DNA of 45,863 nt from Flavobacteriales bacterium (GTDB taxonomy: Bacteria; Bacteroidota; Bacteroidia; Flavobacteriales_F; PHOS-HE28), in NCBI GenBank assembly GCA_018057455.1, contig JAGPDT010000023.1:1-45863 (forward strand). The letters are read 5' to 3'. Below are positions 36,880 through 44,290 of the stretch, in pieces. The position numbers were made by a program, and so were the translations under genes. The first letter of the stretch is position 1, and each line of letters opens with the position of its first letter. Below the pieces are notes generated by a model. It worked only from the letters and a program-made list of their open reading frames with translations, did not search any database and had not been told where the DNA came from.

Positions 36880-37326
36880 ATGCGCAGTTTCCTCCGAGAC
36901 GGGCGGGCACCCAGGCCCGTGAGCGCACGCGTAAGCGAGCAGATGCGCCGTATCCGTTCCAAGGACACCGGGCCCGAGCGTACGCTGCGCAGGCTGTTGG
37001 GCCAGGCTGGCCTCAAGGGATACCGATTGAACTATGCCAAGGCGCCAGGCAGGCCGGATGTGGCATTCGTGGGCCGCAGGGTGGCCGTGTTCGTGCACGG
37101 GTGCTTCTGGCACAGCTGCCCGAATTGCCATCCGCCCAGGCCCCGCACGCACAAGGTGTTCTGGGATGAGAAGCTCGATCGCAACCGTCAACGCGACAAA
37201 CGCATCGAGCGCGCCTTGCGCAAGGCAGGGTGGCGGGTGGTCACCATTTGGGAGTGCCGCCTGCGGCGATCGCCCGCCGGGGCTGTGGCACGCGTGAAGC
37301 GTGCCTTGGGCGAGAAGCGTACTTAA
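36880..37326 (+). CDS. vsr: Very short patch repair endonuclease Vsr
   Basis: 148 residues. Nicks DNA 5' of the T in T:G mismatches that arise when 5-methylcytosine deaminates. The N-terminal MRRIRSKDTGPERTLRRLL, the catalytic Asp60 in GRPDVAFVGRRVAVFVHGCFWHSC, His73, and the zinc Cys/His cluster CPNCHPPRP are present, as is RDKRIERALRKAGWRVVTIWEC. In most genomes vsr lies beside a dcm-type cytosine methyltransferase; none is visible here, so it is a solitary copy within this window. A GTG three bases upstream of the ATG is possible. Its stop overlaps the stop of the next, opposing gene by two bases. Confidence 0.94.
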   Translation: MRSFLRDGRAPRPVSARVSEQMRRIRSKDTGPERTLRRLLGQAGLKGYRLNYAKAPGRPDVAFVGRRVAVFVHGCFWHSCPNCHPPRPRTHKVFWDEKLDRNRQRDKRIERALRKAGWRVVTIWECRLRRSPAGAVARVKRALGEKRT

Positions 37327-37652
37327 CGCTTCTTCCCACGGCGGAAGATCCTGCTGAAGAAGCGCTTCTCGAATTCCCAGAAGAAACGGAACTGCCCGAA
37401 GAGCGTGCCGTAGACCAGCAGGAACAGGTTGTACACCGGTAGGATCAGCACGTAGTAGAGGACGGAGAAGAGCAGTGGTTGTTCCCCGTTTTCCGTGAAC
37501 AGTGCCACAACCGGGCGTTTCAGGAACATCACCGTGAGACCCGTGCAGGCAAACACCACCAGGATCAGTACCACGCGTGCAGGACCCACGCCCCACCGTT
37601 GGCCCAAACGATGCATCCATCCGGGCTTTGGCGCAGGTGGTTTTTCAATCAT
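37323..37652 (-). CDS. DUF6787-like small membrane protein
   Basis: 109 residues. Two apparent membrane helices (about 27-45 and 58-85) and a C-terminal basic end. The pattern RWGVGPARVVLILVVFACTG, then LYYVLILPVYNLFLLVYGTLFGQFRFFWEFEKRF, fits my memory of DUF6787, a Bacteroidota protein of unknown role with the conserved FGQFRFF. The gene overlaps vsr by four bases at the 3' end (convergent). A promoter-like box GATCTTCG sits nine bases upstream of the ATG. Confidence 0.78.
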   Translation of the reverse strand: MIEKPPAPKPGWMHRLGQRWGVGPARVVLILVVFACTGLTVMFLKRPVVALFTENGEQPLLFSVLYYVLILPVYNLFLLVYGTLFGQFRFFWEFEKRFFSRIFRRGKKR

Positions 37653-37660
37653 GCCGGGAG

Positions 37661-37668
37661 CGAAGATC
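37661..37668 (-). promoter_or_regulatory. Putative -7 box for the DUF6787-like gene
   Basis: Minus-strand GATCTTCG followed by CTCC, eight bases before the ATG at 37652. Two bases off TAnnTTTG. Confidence 0.28.
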
Positions 37669-37720
37669 GTGCATCGGATGGCATCCCTCCTTCCCCGGTC
37701 CTGAAATGGCCGTGTAACAG

Positions 37721-37741
37721 GAAGGGCGAAAGTCGCCCTTC
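37721..37741. terminator. Perfect hairpin between the DUF6787-like and PD40 lipoprotein genes
   Basis: GAAGGGCGA pairs with TCGCCCTTC around a three-base loop. It lies 34 bases after the stop of the PD40 lipoprotein gene. The T run after it is short, so it may be a weak terminator or an RNA-stabilising hairpin. Confidence 0.45.
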
Positions 37742-37775
37742 GCCCTTCCCTAGAAGCATGATCCTTGGCCGGTGG

Positions 37776-38909
37776 TCAATCCTTCCACTTGGCGATGAAC
37801 AGGTTCGTCTCGCGCCCTTGGCCACCCCGGTTGCTGCTGAACACAAGGTATTTGCCATCCTTGCTGAACACGGGGAAGGCGTCGAACATGTCGCTGTTGG
37901 TCAGGCGTTGCAGGTTCTGCCCGGCGGTGTCCACCATGAACAGGTTGAAGGGGAAGCCACGCTCGCTGGTGTGGTTGCTGGCGAAGATGATGTGCTGGCC
38001 GTCGGGGTGCCAATAGGGTGCCCAGTTGGCTTGGCCCAGAGAGGTGATCTGCTTGGCGTTGCTGCCATCCGCATTGGCGATGAACACCTCCATTTGCGTG
38101 GGCTGCACCTGGCCCTTCTTCAGCAGGTCTTTGTATTCCTTCACCTCGGCAGGGGTCTTGGGCCGGGAGGCGCGCCATACGAGCTTGGTGCCGTCGGGGC
38201 TGAAGAACGCACCGCCGTCATACCCGAGCTCGGTGGTCACCTGCTTCACATCGCTTCCGTCGATGTTCATGGTGTACATGTCCATGTCGCCGTTGCGCAT
38301 GCTGGTGAACACGATGCGGTCACCCTTGGGCGACACGGTGGCCTCGGCATCGTAGCCGGGCGTGTTGGTGAGCTGCTTGCGGAGGTTGCCTTTCAGGTCG
38401 CTCACGAAGATGTCGAAGCTGGGGTAGATCGGCCAGATGTACTTGCCGCCGGGCACGTGCGGGGGCACGGGCGGGCAGGCGGTATCACCCAGGTGGGTGC
38501 TGGCAAACAGCACCAGGCTGTCGCCCGGCAGGTAATAGCTGCAGGTGGTACGGCCACCGTTGAGGCTCAACTGTTGGGGCTTGTTGTCCTTCAGGTCGTC
38601 CGTGAACGGGTTGAAGGTGTAGATCTGGTCGCAGGATTCGCCCCATGCAGGCACGTTGGCCTGGAACACGAGCTTTTGGCCATCGAAGCTCCAGTAGGCT
38701 TCGGCGTTGTCCCCCCCGTAGGTGATCTGGCGCAGGTGCTCGAAGTGCTTCTGCTCAACGCTGTCGATCAGCGCATCGGCATTCCAGAAGGCGCTGTCAG
38801 GGCCCGCAGCAGTAGTGTCCGTGGCAACGGGCGTGGTGGTTGCAGGCGATGGAGGGGTGGCGCAGCCGAACAAGGCCAGCAGGGGGAGAAGGGCGATTGT
38901 TTTGTTCAT
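37776..38909 (-). CDS. PD40 propeller lipoprotein (TolB-like)
   Basis: 377 residues. The lipoprotein signal ends in LLALFGC (Cys16) and a Thr/Ala/Pro linker follows. The rest is a WD40-like PD40 propeller with blades of the form AYWSFDGQKLVFQAN, ATVSPKGDRIVFTSMR, AFFSPDGTKLVWRASR, YWHPDGQHIIFASNH and VFSKDGKYLVFSSNR. TolB itself lacks a lipid anchor and sits beside tolR/pal, so this is a relative, not TolB. The box TAATTTCG followed by CGGC stands 17 bases upstream. The substrate is unknown. The 298-base gap upstream shares its promoter region with nothing obvious on the other side. Confidence 0.83.
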   Translation of the reverse strand: MNKTIALLPLLALFGCATPPSPATTTPVATDTTAAGPDSAFWNADALIDSVEQKHFEHLRQITYGGDNAEAYWSFDGQKLVFQANVPAWGESCDQIYTFNPFTDDLKDNKPQQLSLNGGRTTCSYYLPGDSLVLFASTHLGDTACPPVPPHVPGGKYIWPIYPSFDIFVSDLKGNLRKQLTNTPGYDAEATVSPKGDRIVFTSMRNGDMDMYTMNIDGSDVKQVTTELGYDGGAFFSPDGTKLVWRASRPKTPAEVKEYKDLLKKGQVQPTQMEVFIANADGSNAKQITSLGQANWAPYWHPDGQHIIFASNHTSERGFPFNLFMVDTAGQNLQRLTNSDMFDAFPVFSKDGKYLVFSSNRGGQGRETNLFIAKWKD

Positions 38910-39207
38910 GATCTGAAATGGGCCGCGAAATTACCCAAGGATTCCGGTCAGTTGTCAGAAGCGCGCAAGGCATTGGGAAAAGCCGACACCATGTACCGGG
39001 CATGCCTGCGGCAGCTGCGGAAGGAATTGCGGCGGAGCACTCCGGCTGCCGCGCTGGTAGATGTCCGGCAGCAGCGGTGGTGGGGATTGTTCAGCACGGC
39101 GCCCCTGCCTGCGATTTGCCATTTCATGCCCCAGGTTTGATGTTTTCCCGATGATTGACCAATTTCGTGTCATGAACTGATGGTTTCCATCGATAAAACG
39201 GTATCTG
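38910..39207. other. 298-base gap between divergent genes
   Basis: Holds the promoter box of the PD40 lipoprotein gene at its left end. I see no gene-sized frame with plausible features, no RNA structure of note and no clear promoter for the large plus-strand gene at 39208. Confidence 0.5.
38926..38933 (-). promoter_or_regulatory. Putative -7 box for the PD40 lipoprotein gene
   Basis: Minus-strand TAATTTCG followed by CGGC, 16 bases before the ATG. One base off TAnnTTTG. No TTG at the -33 spacing. Confidence 0.4.
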
Positions 39208-42200
39208 ATGCAACAGATGACAGGATGCCTTTGGATGGCCGCTGGCTTGGCGGTGATCTGTTCCACGGTTGGAAGGGTGGCTGCACAGTCCGTTCCTCCG
39301 GAGTTCAATGATGCCGTGGTGGTCAGCGGGTTCAGCGAACCGGTGGGGTTCACCTTCGATGCCAATGGCCGGCTCTATGTGTGGGAAAAGGCCGGCAAGG
39401 TGTGGATCGTGGAGAACGGCGTGCCATTGCCCACGCCATTGATCGACATCAGTGAGGAGGTGGGCAACTGGCGCGACCATGGCTGCCTGGGCTTTGCCCT
39501 GGACCCCGGCTTCCTCACCAACGGGTACATCTACCTGTTGTATGCCGTGGACCGCCATTACCTGATGAACCACGGCACGGGTGCATACAACCCCGCCACC
39601 AACGAATACTTCAATGCCACGATCATGCGGCTCACGCGGTACACCGCGATCGGGCCCGCCTTCAATACCACCTCCCTGGCAAGCCGGTTGGTGCTGATCG
39701 GTGAAACCAAAAGAACCGGTGTCCCGCTGTTGCATGAGTCACACAGCACCGGTGCCCTGGTGTTCGGGAGCGACGGCACGCTGCTGCTCACCGTGGGCGA
39801 CGGGGCCAGCTACAACTCCGTGGACGTGGGCAGCGACCCCCAGACCTACTATGCGCAGGCCTTGGCGGACAGCATCATCCGGCCGCAGGAGAACGTGGGG
39901 GCGCTTCGGTCCCAACAGCTCGGCAGCCTCAGCGGCAAGGTACTCCGCGTGGACCCGGCCACCGGCAACGGCGTGGCCAGCAACCCGTTCTTCAACGCGG
40001 CCGCCCCCCGTTCACCACAAAGCAGGGTATGGGCCTTGGGCCTGCGCAATCCGTTCCGGTTCACGCGCAGGCCCGGCATGGGCAGCACCGATCCCGCTGC
40101 CGGCAACCCGGGGGCGTTCTACATCGGTGACGTCGGATGGAGCACGTTCGAGGAAATGGACGTGTGCTACACGGCCGGGCAGAATTTCGGCTGGCCCCTC
40201 TTCGAAGGCATGGACCTGCACGACGGTTACAACCTCGCGAGGACCCCGAACCTCGAAGCTCCAAACCCGCTTTATGGGCAAGGTGGTTGCACCCAAGCCT
40301 GCTTCGATTTCCAGGACCTGATCGTGCAGGAATCCTTGGCCCATCCTCCGGGGCTGCCCAACCCCTGTGATCCCGGCCAGCTGATACCCCCCAACGATGC
40401 GGTCTTCGTGCACAGCCGACCGGTGATCGATTGGAGGCACGGATTCCAGTCGCGGTGCAGCGCCTTCAACGGCAACACGGCCGTGTCCTTCGACCTGGAC
40501 GACCCCCAATCACCCATGCCGGGCCCACGCTTCGGCGGCAATGCCTCGGTGGGCGGCACCTTCATCCAAGGAACCGGTTGGCCCGCAGGCTATCAGGACA
40601 ACTACTTCATGGCCGATTACGGCGGGGCCTGGTTGCGCCGGGTGGCCATGTCACCGGACAACAAGGCGGTGCAAGTCTTCGACTTCGCCAGCAACATGGG
40701 CGCGCTGGTCTTTGCCAAGGAAGGGCCGGACGGGGCCCTGTGGTACGTGCGCTATGAAACGGGCCAGGTGCGGAAGGTGTCCCCTTTGGGCTATACCAAC
40801 CTGCCACCGGTGGCGGTGGCCGCACAGGACGTGCTGTTCGGCACGGGTCCGCTCAATGTACAGTTCACCGGCAGCAACAGCACCGATCCCGAGAACGCGC
40901 CATTGACCTATTTGTGGGACTTCGGGGATGGCGGTACAAGCACCAGTGCCAACCCTTCGCACCTCTTTACGGCAATGCCCGGGGTGCCCACGGCGTACAC
41001 GGTGACGCTCACCGTGCGCGATGACCAGAACCAGCCCAATGCCACCACACTCCTGGTGAACGTGAACAACACACCGCCCCAAGCGGCCATCAGCAGCTTC
41101 CCCGATGGGCAGCTCTACCCGGTGGGCGTGGACACCACGTTTGTCCTGCAAGCCGATGTGGACGATGCCGAGAGCTCCGATGGCCAACTGGACTTTGCCT
41201 GGCAGACGGTGCTCCACCACGACAACCACTCCCATCCTGAAACGGTGGACACATCGGCGACCAGCAGCACGGTCATTTCCGGCGTGGGGTGCTATGGCGT
41301 GGATTACCATTATGAAGTGATCCTCACGGTGACCGATCCCGGCGGGTTGAGCACCACCGTGGTGCACCAATTGCTGCCCCACTGCACGGCCATTGCGCCC
41401 ACCCCGGTGATCCTCGCATCCGTGTTCCAGGGCATGGTGCCCTTCAACAGTGCGCTGGATGGTTCGCAAAGCCTGGACAACGGCAGCATCGTCAGCTATC
41501 AATGGGACTTCGGCGATGGAACCACGGCGACAGGTCCGGTGGTGAACAACACATTCACCGAAACGGGCGAATACCAAGTAAAGCTCACCGTTACGGACAA
41601 CGACGGTCTTTCCGCCACCACCAAGGCCATCTTCCGGGGCTTCAACCTGGATCCCCCGCAGTGCGTGGGTGCCTCCGGGAGCGTGCTTCGCGAATATTGG
41701 AACGGCGTGATGGGCACGGCCATCAGCAACCTGCTCAGTGATGCGGACTATCCCGACAGCCCCAGCGGCACCACCTATCCCACCAGCATCCGTGGCCCGC
41801 TGAACAACGGCAACAACTATGGCACCCGCATCAGGGGCTACATCATCCCCGCCACCACCGGCGACCACACGTTCAACCTCACCTCCGATGATGCTGGCGT
41901 CTTCTATCTGAGCCCCAATGCCGAACCGGTCCTCAAGCAGCTCACCTGCGAAGTGCCGGGTTACTCCGGTGATACGGAGTACGGCAAATACCCGTCCCAG
42001 CAAAGCGGCAACGTGGCGCTGGTGGTAGGCAAGTACTATTACTTCGAGGTGCTGATGAAGGAAGGCAGCGGCGCCGACCATGTGACGGTCCGCTGGACCC
42101 AGCCGGACAACCCCGTGCTCACCGTGATCGGTGGGAGCAACGTGGCCCGCTGGGTGGATTGCAAGCCCAACATCAGCCTACGGGTCGCGTTGGACGGAGC

Positions 42201-42906
42201 GTTCGACCCGTCCACAGGCCTGATGCGCGACGACTTGAGGGCCGCGGACCTGATCCCCCTGCAAGAACCCTATTCCGCCATGGGCTTTGCCCAAGCCGGA
42301 GGGGGAGGAGGTGAAACGGTTGCGCCGGCCCTGCTCGACCAAACGGGCAAGAACGCCGTGGTGGATTGGGTGCTGGTGGAATTGCGCAACAAGAACCTCC
42401 CGGCCCAACTGGCGGCCACCAAAGCCGCGTTGCTCCAACGCGATGGCGATGTGGTGGGCACCGATGGCCACACCAAGCTCCTCTTCGACCTGCCCACCAA
42501 CGACTACCAAGTGGCCGTGCGCCACCGCAACCACTTGGGGGCCATGACCGCATCGCCCGTGGCCATCAACGAGAACGGCATCCTGGTGGACTTCACGGAC
42601 CCCCTGTTGACCGCCTACGGCACCGCGGCCCGGAAACAGGTGCTGCCGGCCAACATGACCTTGTGGCCAGGAAACGCGGTGCTTGACGGGAAGTTGAAGT
42701 ACACAGGCATGAACAACGACCGCGATCCGATCCTGCAGCTGATCGGCAGTTCGGTGCCCACGGCCCAAGCGGCGGGCTACCTCAAGGAAGACCACAACCT
42801 GGACGGTGTGGTGCGCTATACCGGCCCTTCAAATGATCGGGACCTGATCTTGCTGAACATCGGTGGGGCCAATCCGCTGGCTGAACGAACGGAACAATTG
42901 CCGTGA
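39208..42906 (+). CDS. Secreted sugar dehydrogenase fused to PKD, PA14 and a dockerin-like tail
   Basis: 1232 residues. A signal peptide ends near VAAQS. Residues about 30-530 are a glucose/sorbosone dehydrogenase-type propeller: FTFDANGRLYVWEKAGKVW, DHGCLGFALDPGF, GLRNPFRFTRRPG and GDVGWSTFEEMDVC, a fold that binds PQQ in known members. PKD-type domains follow (about 532-620 and 735-815, with YLWDFGDGG and YQWDFGDGT), with an Ig-like stretch between. A PA14-type domain (about 825-975, LREYWNGVMG, RIRGYIIPATTGDHTFNLTSDD) comes next. A C-terminal region of about 150 residues precedes two short DxNxDG-type repeats at the end. It is probably an exported carbohydrate-oxidising or carbohydrate-binding protein. 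Several Cys pairs suggest disulfides. A terminator follows 24 bases downstream. Confidence 0.85.
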   Translation: MQQMTGCLWMAAGLAVICSTVGRVAAQSVPPEFNDAVVVSGFSEPVGFTFDANGRLYVWEKAGKVWIVENGVPLPTPLIDISEEVGNWRDHGCLGFALDPGFLTNGYIYLLYAVDRHYLMNHGTGAYNPATNEYFNATIMRLTRYTAIGPAFNTTSLASRLVLIGETKRTGVPLLHESHSTGALVFGSDGTLLLTVGDGASYNSVDVGSDPQTYYAQALADSIIRPQENVGALRSQQLGSLSGKVLRVDPATGNGVASNPFFNAAAPRSPQSRVWALGLRNPFRFTRRPGMGSTDPAAGNPGAFYIGDVGWSTFEEMDVCYTAGQNFGWPLFEGMDLHDGYNLARTPNLEAPNPLYGQGGCTQACFDFQDLIVQESLAHPPGLPNPCDPGQLIPPNDAVFVHSRPVIDWRHGFQSRCSAFNGNTAVSFDLDDPQSPMPGPRFGGNASVGGTFIQGTGWPAGYQDNYFMADYGGAWLRRVAMSPDNKAVQVFDFASNMGALVFAKEGPDGALWYVRYETGQVRKVSPLGYTNLPPVAVAAQDVLFGTGPLNVQFTGSNSTDPENAPLTYLWDFGDGGTSTSANPSHLFTAMPGVPTAYTVTLTVRDDQNQPNATTLLVNVNNTPPQAAISSFPDGQLYPVGVDTTFVLQADVDDAESSDGQLDFAWQTVLHHDNHSHPETVDTSATSSTVISGVGCYGVDYHYEVILTVTDPGGLSTTVVHQLLPHCTAIAPTPVILASVFQGMVPFNSALDGSQSLDNGSIVSYQWDFGDGTTATGPVVNNTFTETGEYQVKLTVTDNDGLSATTKAIFRGFNLDPPQCVGASGSVLREYWNGVMGTAISNLLSDADYPDSPSGTTYPTSIRGPLNNGNNYGTRIRGYIIPATTGDHTFNLTSDDAGVFYLSPNAEPVLKQLTCEVPGYSGDTEYGKYPSQQSGNVALVVGKYYYFEVLMKEGSGADHVTVRWTQPDNPVLTVIGGSNVARWVDCKPNISLRVALDGAFDPSTGLMRDDLRAADLIPLQEPYSAMGFAQAGGGGGETVAPALLDQTGKNAVVDWVLVELRNKNLPAQLAATKAALLQRDGDVVGTDGHTKLLFDLPTNDYQVAVRHRNHLGAMTASPVAINENGILVDFTDPLLTAYGTAARKQVLPANMTLWPGNAVLDGKLKYTGMNNDRDPILQLIGSSVPTAQAAGYLKEDHNLDGVVRYTGPSNDRDLILLNIGGANPLAERTEQLP
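42663..42880 (+). repeat. Two dockerin-like repeats at the C-terminus of the sugar dehydrogenase
   Basis: Copy 1 has LWPGNAVLDGKLKYTGMNND and copy 2 EDHNLDGVVRYTGPSND, each followed by RDPIL or RDLIL and an I-G ending. The shared plan (D/N-rich start, DG, YTG, NDRD, IL, IG) is like the paired calcium loops of dockerins. Confidence 0.7.
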
Positions 42907-42930
42907 GCGGGGGGCAGGACCATGGAACGG

Positions 42931-42957
42931 GAAAGCCGCCCCGGTAGGGCGGCTTTC
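42931..42957. terminator. Bidirectional terminator between the sugar dehydrogenase and ahpD genes
   Basis: GAAAGCCGCCC pairs perfectly with GGGCGGCTTTC around a five-base loop. A/T runs at both ends suit termination from both convergent genes. Confidence 0.75.
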
Positions 42958-42976
42958 ACCATTCCAGGGAGTGCGT

Positions 42977-43576
42977 TCAGTACACCACGCGGTCGTAGCT
43001 GGCCACTACCGAGGCGATGCGGATGGCATCCCATACCTGCTCTTCCGTGGCGCCCAGTTCCATCAACGAAGCCTCATGGCTCTTCACGCACTGTTCGCAG
43101 CCGTTCACCGCGCTTACCGCCAGGCTCATCAGCTCAAACAGGTGTTTGCCCGTGGCCGGGTTCATCATGATGTTCATGCGCAGCCCGGGCCGAAGCTCGT
43201 TGTATTTCTCCTTGCCGGCGAAGTGCCTGAAACGATACAGCACGTTGTTGGCGGCAAGCAAGCTGGCACAGGCCACGGCCTCGGCCGTTTCCTCGGCCAG
43301 GGCACCGGCTTGTTCCGCCACCGTCCGGAAGTGCCCGGTCAACGCATCATTCCGCTGGTTGGCCGCCACGCTCAACGCAAGCAGGGCTGCTTCCTTCCCA
43401 CTCAGGTGTGCACTCTTGAGCACCGCTTTGAGGTTCAGCTTCAGGTCGCGGGCGTAGCGTGATGGCGTGGCTCCCAACAACCGCAGCGCGGCATTGCCCA
43501 GGCCGGTGGGTGCGCCCACTTCCTCCAGCAGGGACACGGTGCCCTCTTCGTAGGTCAATACGGGTTGCTCGGTCAT
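42977..43576 (-). CDS. ahpD: Alkylhydroperoxidase AhpD family protein
   Basis: 199 residues. In mycobacteria AhpD is the thiol reductase that recycles AhpC using lipoylated E2 and Lpd. The active-site motif VNGCEQCVKSHE has Cys160, Cys163 and His167, corresponding to Cys130, Cys133 and His137 of the M. tuberculosis protein. LALSVAANQRNDALTGH and the helix-rich remainder fit. It is somewhat longer than the 175-residue mycobacterial enzyme at the N-terminus. It starts one base after the ahpC stop, so the two are cotranscribed. A carboxymuconolactone decarboxylase is the wider family, but the CxxC and the ahpC partner favour AhpD. Confidence 0.93.
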   Translation of the reverse strand: MTEQPVLTYEEGTVSLLEEVGAPTGLGNAALRLLGATPSRYARDLKLNLKAVLKSAHLSGKEAALLALSVAANQRNDALTGHFRTVAEQAGALAEETAEAVACASLLAANNVLYRFRHFAGKEKYNELRPGLRMNIMMNPATGKHLFELMSLAVSAVNGCEQCVKSHEASLMELGATEEQVWDAIRIASVVASYDRVVY

Positions 43577-43577
43577 C

Positions 43578-44168
43578 TTAGTTCAGGGTCGCTTCGCCCT
43601 TGGTCCAGTTGCAGGGGCAGAGTTCATCGGTCTGCAGGGCGTCCAGCACGCGCAGTACCTCTTCCACGCTGCGGCCCACGCTCAGGTCATAGGCGCTCAC
43701 CCAGCGCACCAGGCCGTCCGGATCGATGATATAGGTGACCCGGTAGGCCACCTTCTCATCGGCGGTGAGGATGCCCAGTTCCTCGGAGAGGCTTTTGCTG
43801 GTGTCCGCCAGCATGGGGAACTTCAGGTCCTTCAGGTCGGCGTGGTCCCGGCGCCAGGCCACGTGCACGAATTCGCTGTCGGTGCTCGCGCCGATCAACT
43901 GCGCATTGCGGTCCTTGAACTCGCCCACGGCCTTGTTGAAGGCGGCGATCTCCGTGGGGCACACGAAGGTGAAATCCTTCGGCCACCAGAACATCACGGT
44001 CCAACGGCCCGGGGTGTTGGTGAGGTCATCGCTGCTGATCTGGGCGAATTCCTTGCCCTTTTCGGTGCTCACGCAGGTCTTCTTCTTGAAGATGGGGAAC
44101 TTGCTGCCCAAGCCCACCATGCGTTGGGGGGCCAGTTGTACTTGATCCTTCATGTCCATGTCTTTCAT
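43578..44168 (-). CDS. ahpC: Alkyl hydroperoxide reductase subunit C, mycobacterial type
   Basis: 196 residues from the ATG at 44168. A 2-Cys peroxiredoxin that reduces hydrogen peroxide and organic peroxides. The peroxidatic site FTFVCPTEI (Cys70) and the resolving site DELCPCNW (Cys184 and Cys186) give three cysteines, as in M. tuberculosis AhpC with its DELCACNW. WPKDFTFVCPTEIAAF and SVGRSVEEVLRVLDALQTDE are very close to that type rather than to the AhpF-dependent kind. No ahpF is adjacent, consistent with AhpD as reductant. Starts at 44168 or 44159 are both plausible. Confidence 0.95.
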   Translation of the reverse strand: MKDMDMKDQVQLAPQRMVGLGSKFPIFKKKTCVSTEKGKEFAQISSDDLTNTPGRWTVMFWWPKDFTFVCPTEIAAFNKAVGEFKDRNAQLIGASTDSEFVHVAWRRDHADLKDLKFPMLADTSKSLSEELGILTADEKVAYRVTYIIDPDGLVRWVSAYDLSVGRSVEEVLRVLDALQTDELCPCNWTKGEATLN

Positions 44169-44207
44169 CGGTTTTATGGGCCTATGGGGCCCGGTTGTCC
44201 AGTGGTG

Positions 44208-44237
44208 CAAAGATCGCCCTTCTATCTCATTTATCAA
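44208..44237 (-). promoter_or_regulatory. Putative ahpC promoter
   Basis: On the minus strand TTG (44237-44235), a 19-base spacer, then GATCTTTG (44215-44208). The -7 box differs from TAnnTTTG only at its first base, and spacing is ideal. The start of transcription would be about 35 bases before the ATG. Confidence 0.6.
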
Positions 44238-44239
44238 AC

Positions 44240-44264
44240 TGATTAAATCAATGATTGAATTGAT
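44240..44264. promoter_or_regulatory. Candidate OxyR operator between ahpC and oxyR
   Basis: AT-rich cluster of overlapping palindromes: TGATT-A-AATCA (44240-44250), TCAAT-G-ATTGA (44248-44258) and ATCAAT with ATTGAT six bases apart (44247-44264). It lies between and partly over the -33 elements of both divergent promoters, where a LysR-type regulator would act. The match to the E. coli OxyR consensus is not close. Confidence 0.5.
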
Positions 44265-44284
44265 GGTGTGAATGATTACTTTTG
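44255..44284 (+). promoter_or_regulatory. Putative oxyR promoter
   Basis: TTG (44255-44257), a 19-base spacer, then TACTTTTG (44277-44284), a full match in both boxes and spacing. The oxyR ATG follows after six bases, so the message is probably leaderless. The -33 TTG lies inside the palindrome cluster, suggesting autoregulation. Confidence 0.7.
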
Positions 44285-44290
44285 GCGGGG

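Noticed and set aside
38955-39365. A 136-codon minus-strand frame in the gap before the sugar dehydrogenase
   Set aside because: It runs into the signal peptide region of the real gene in antisense and shows no signal, domain or promoter.
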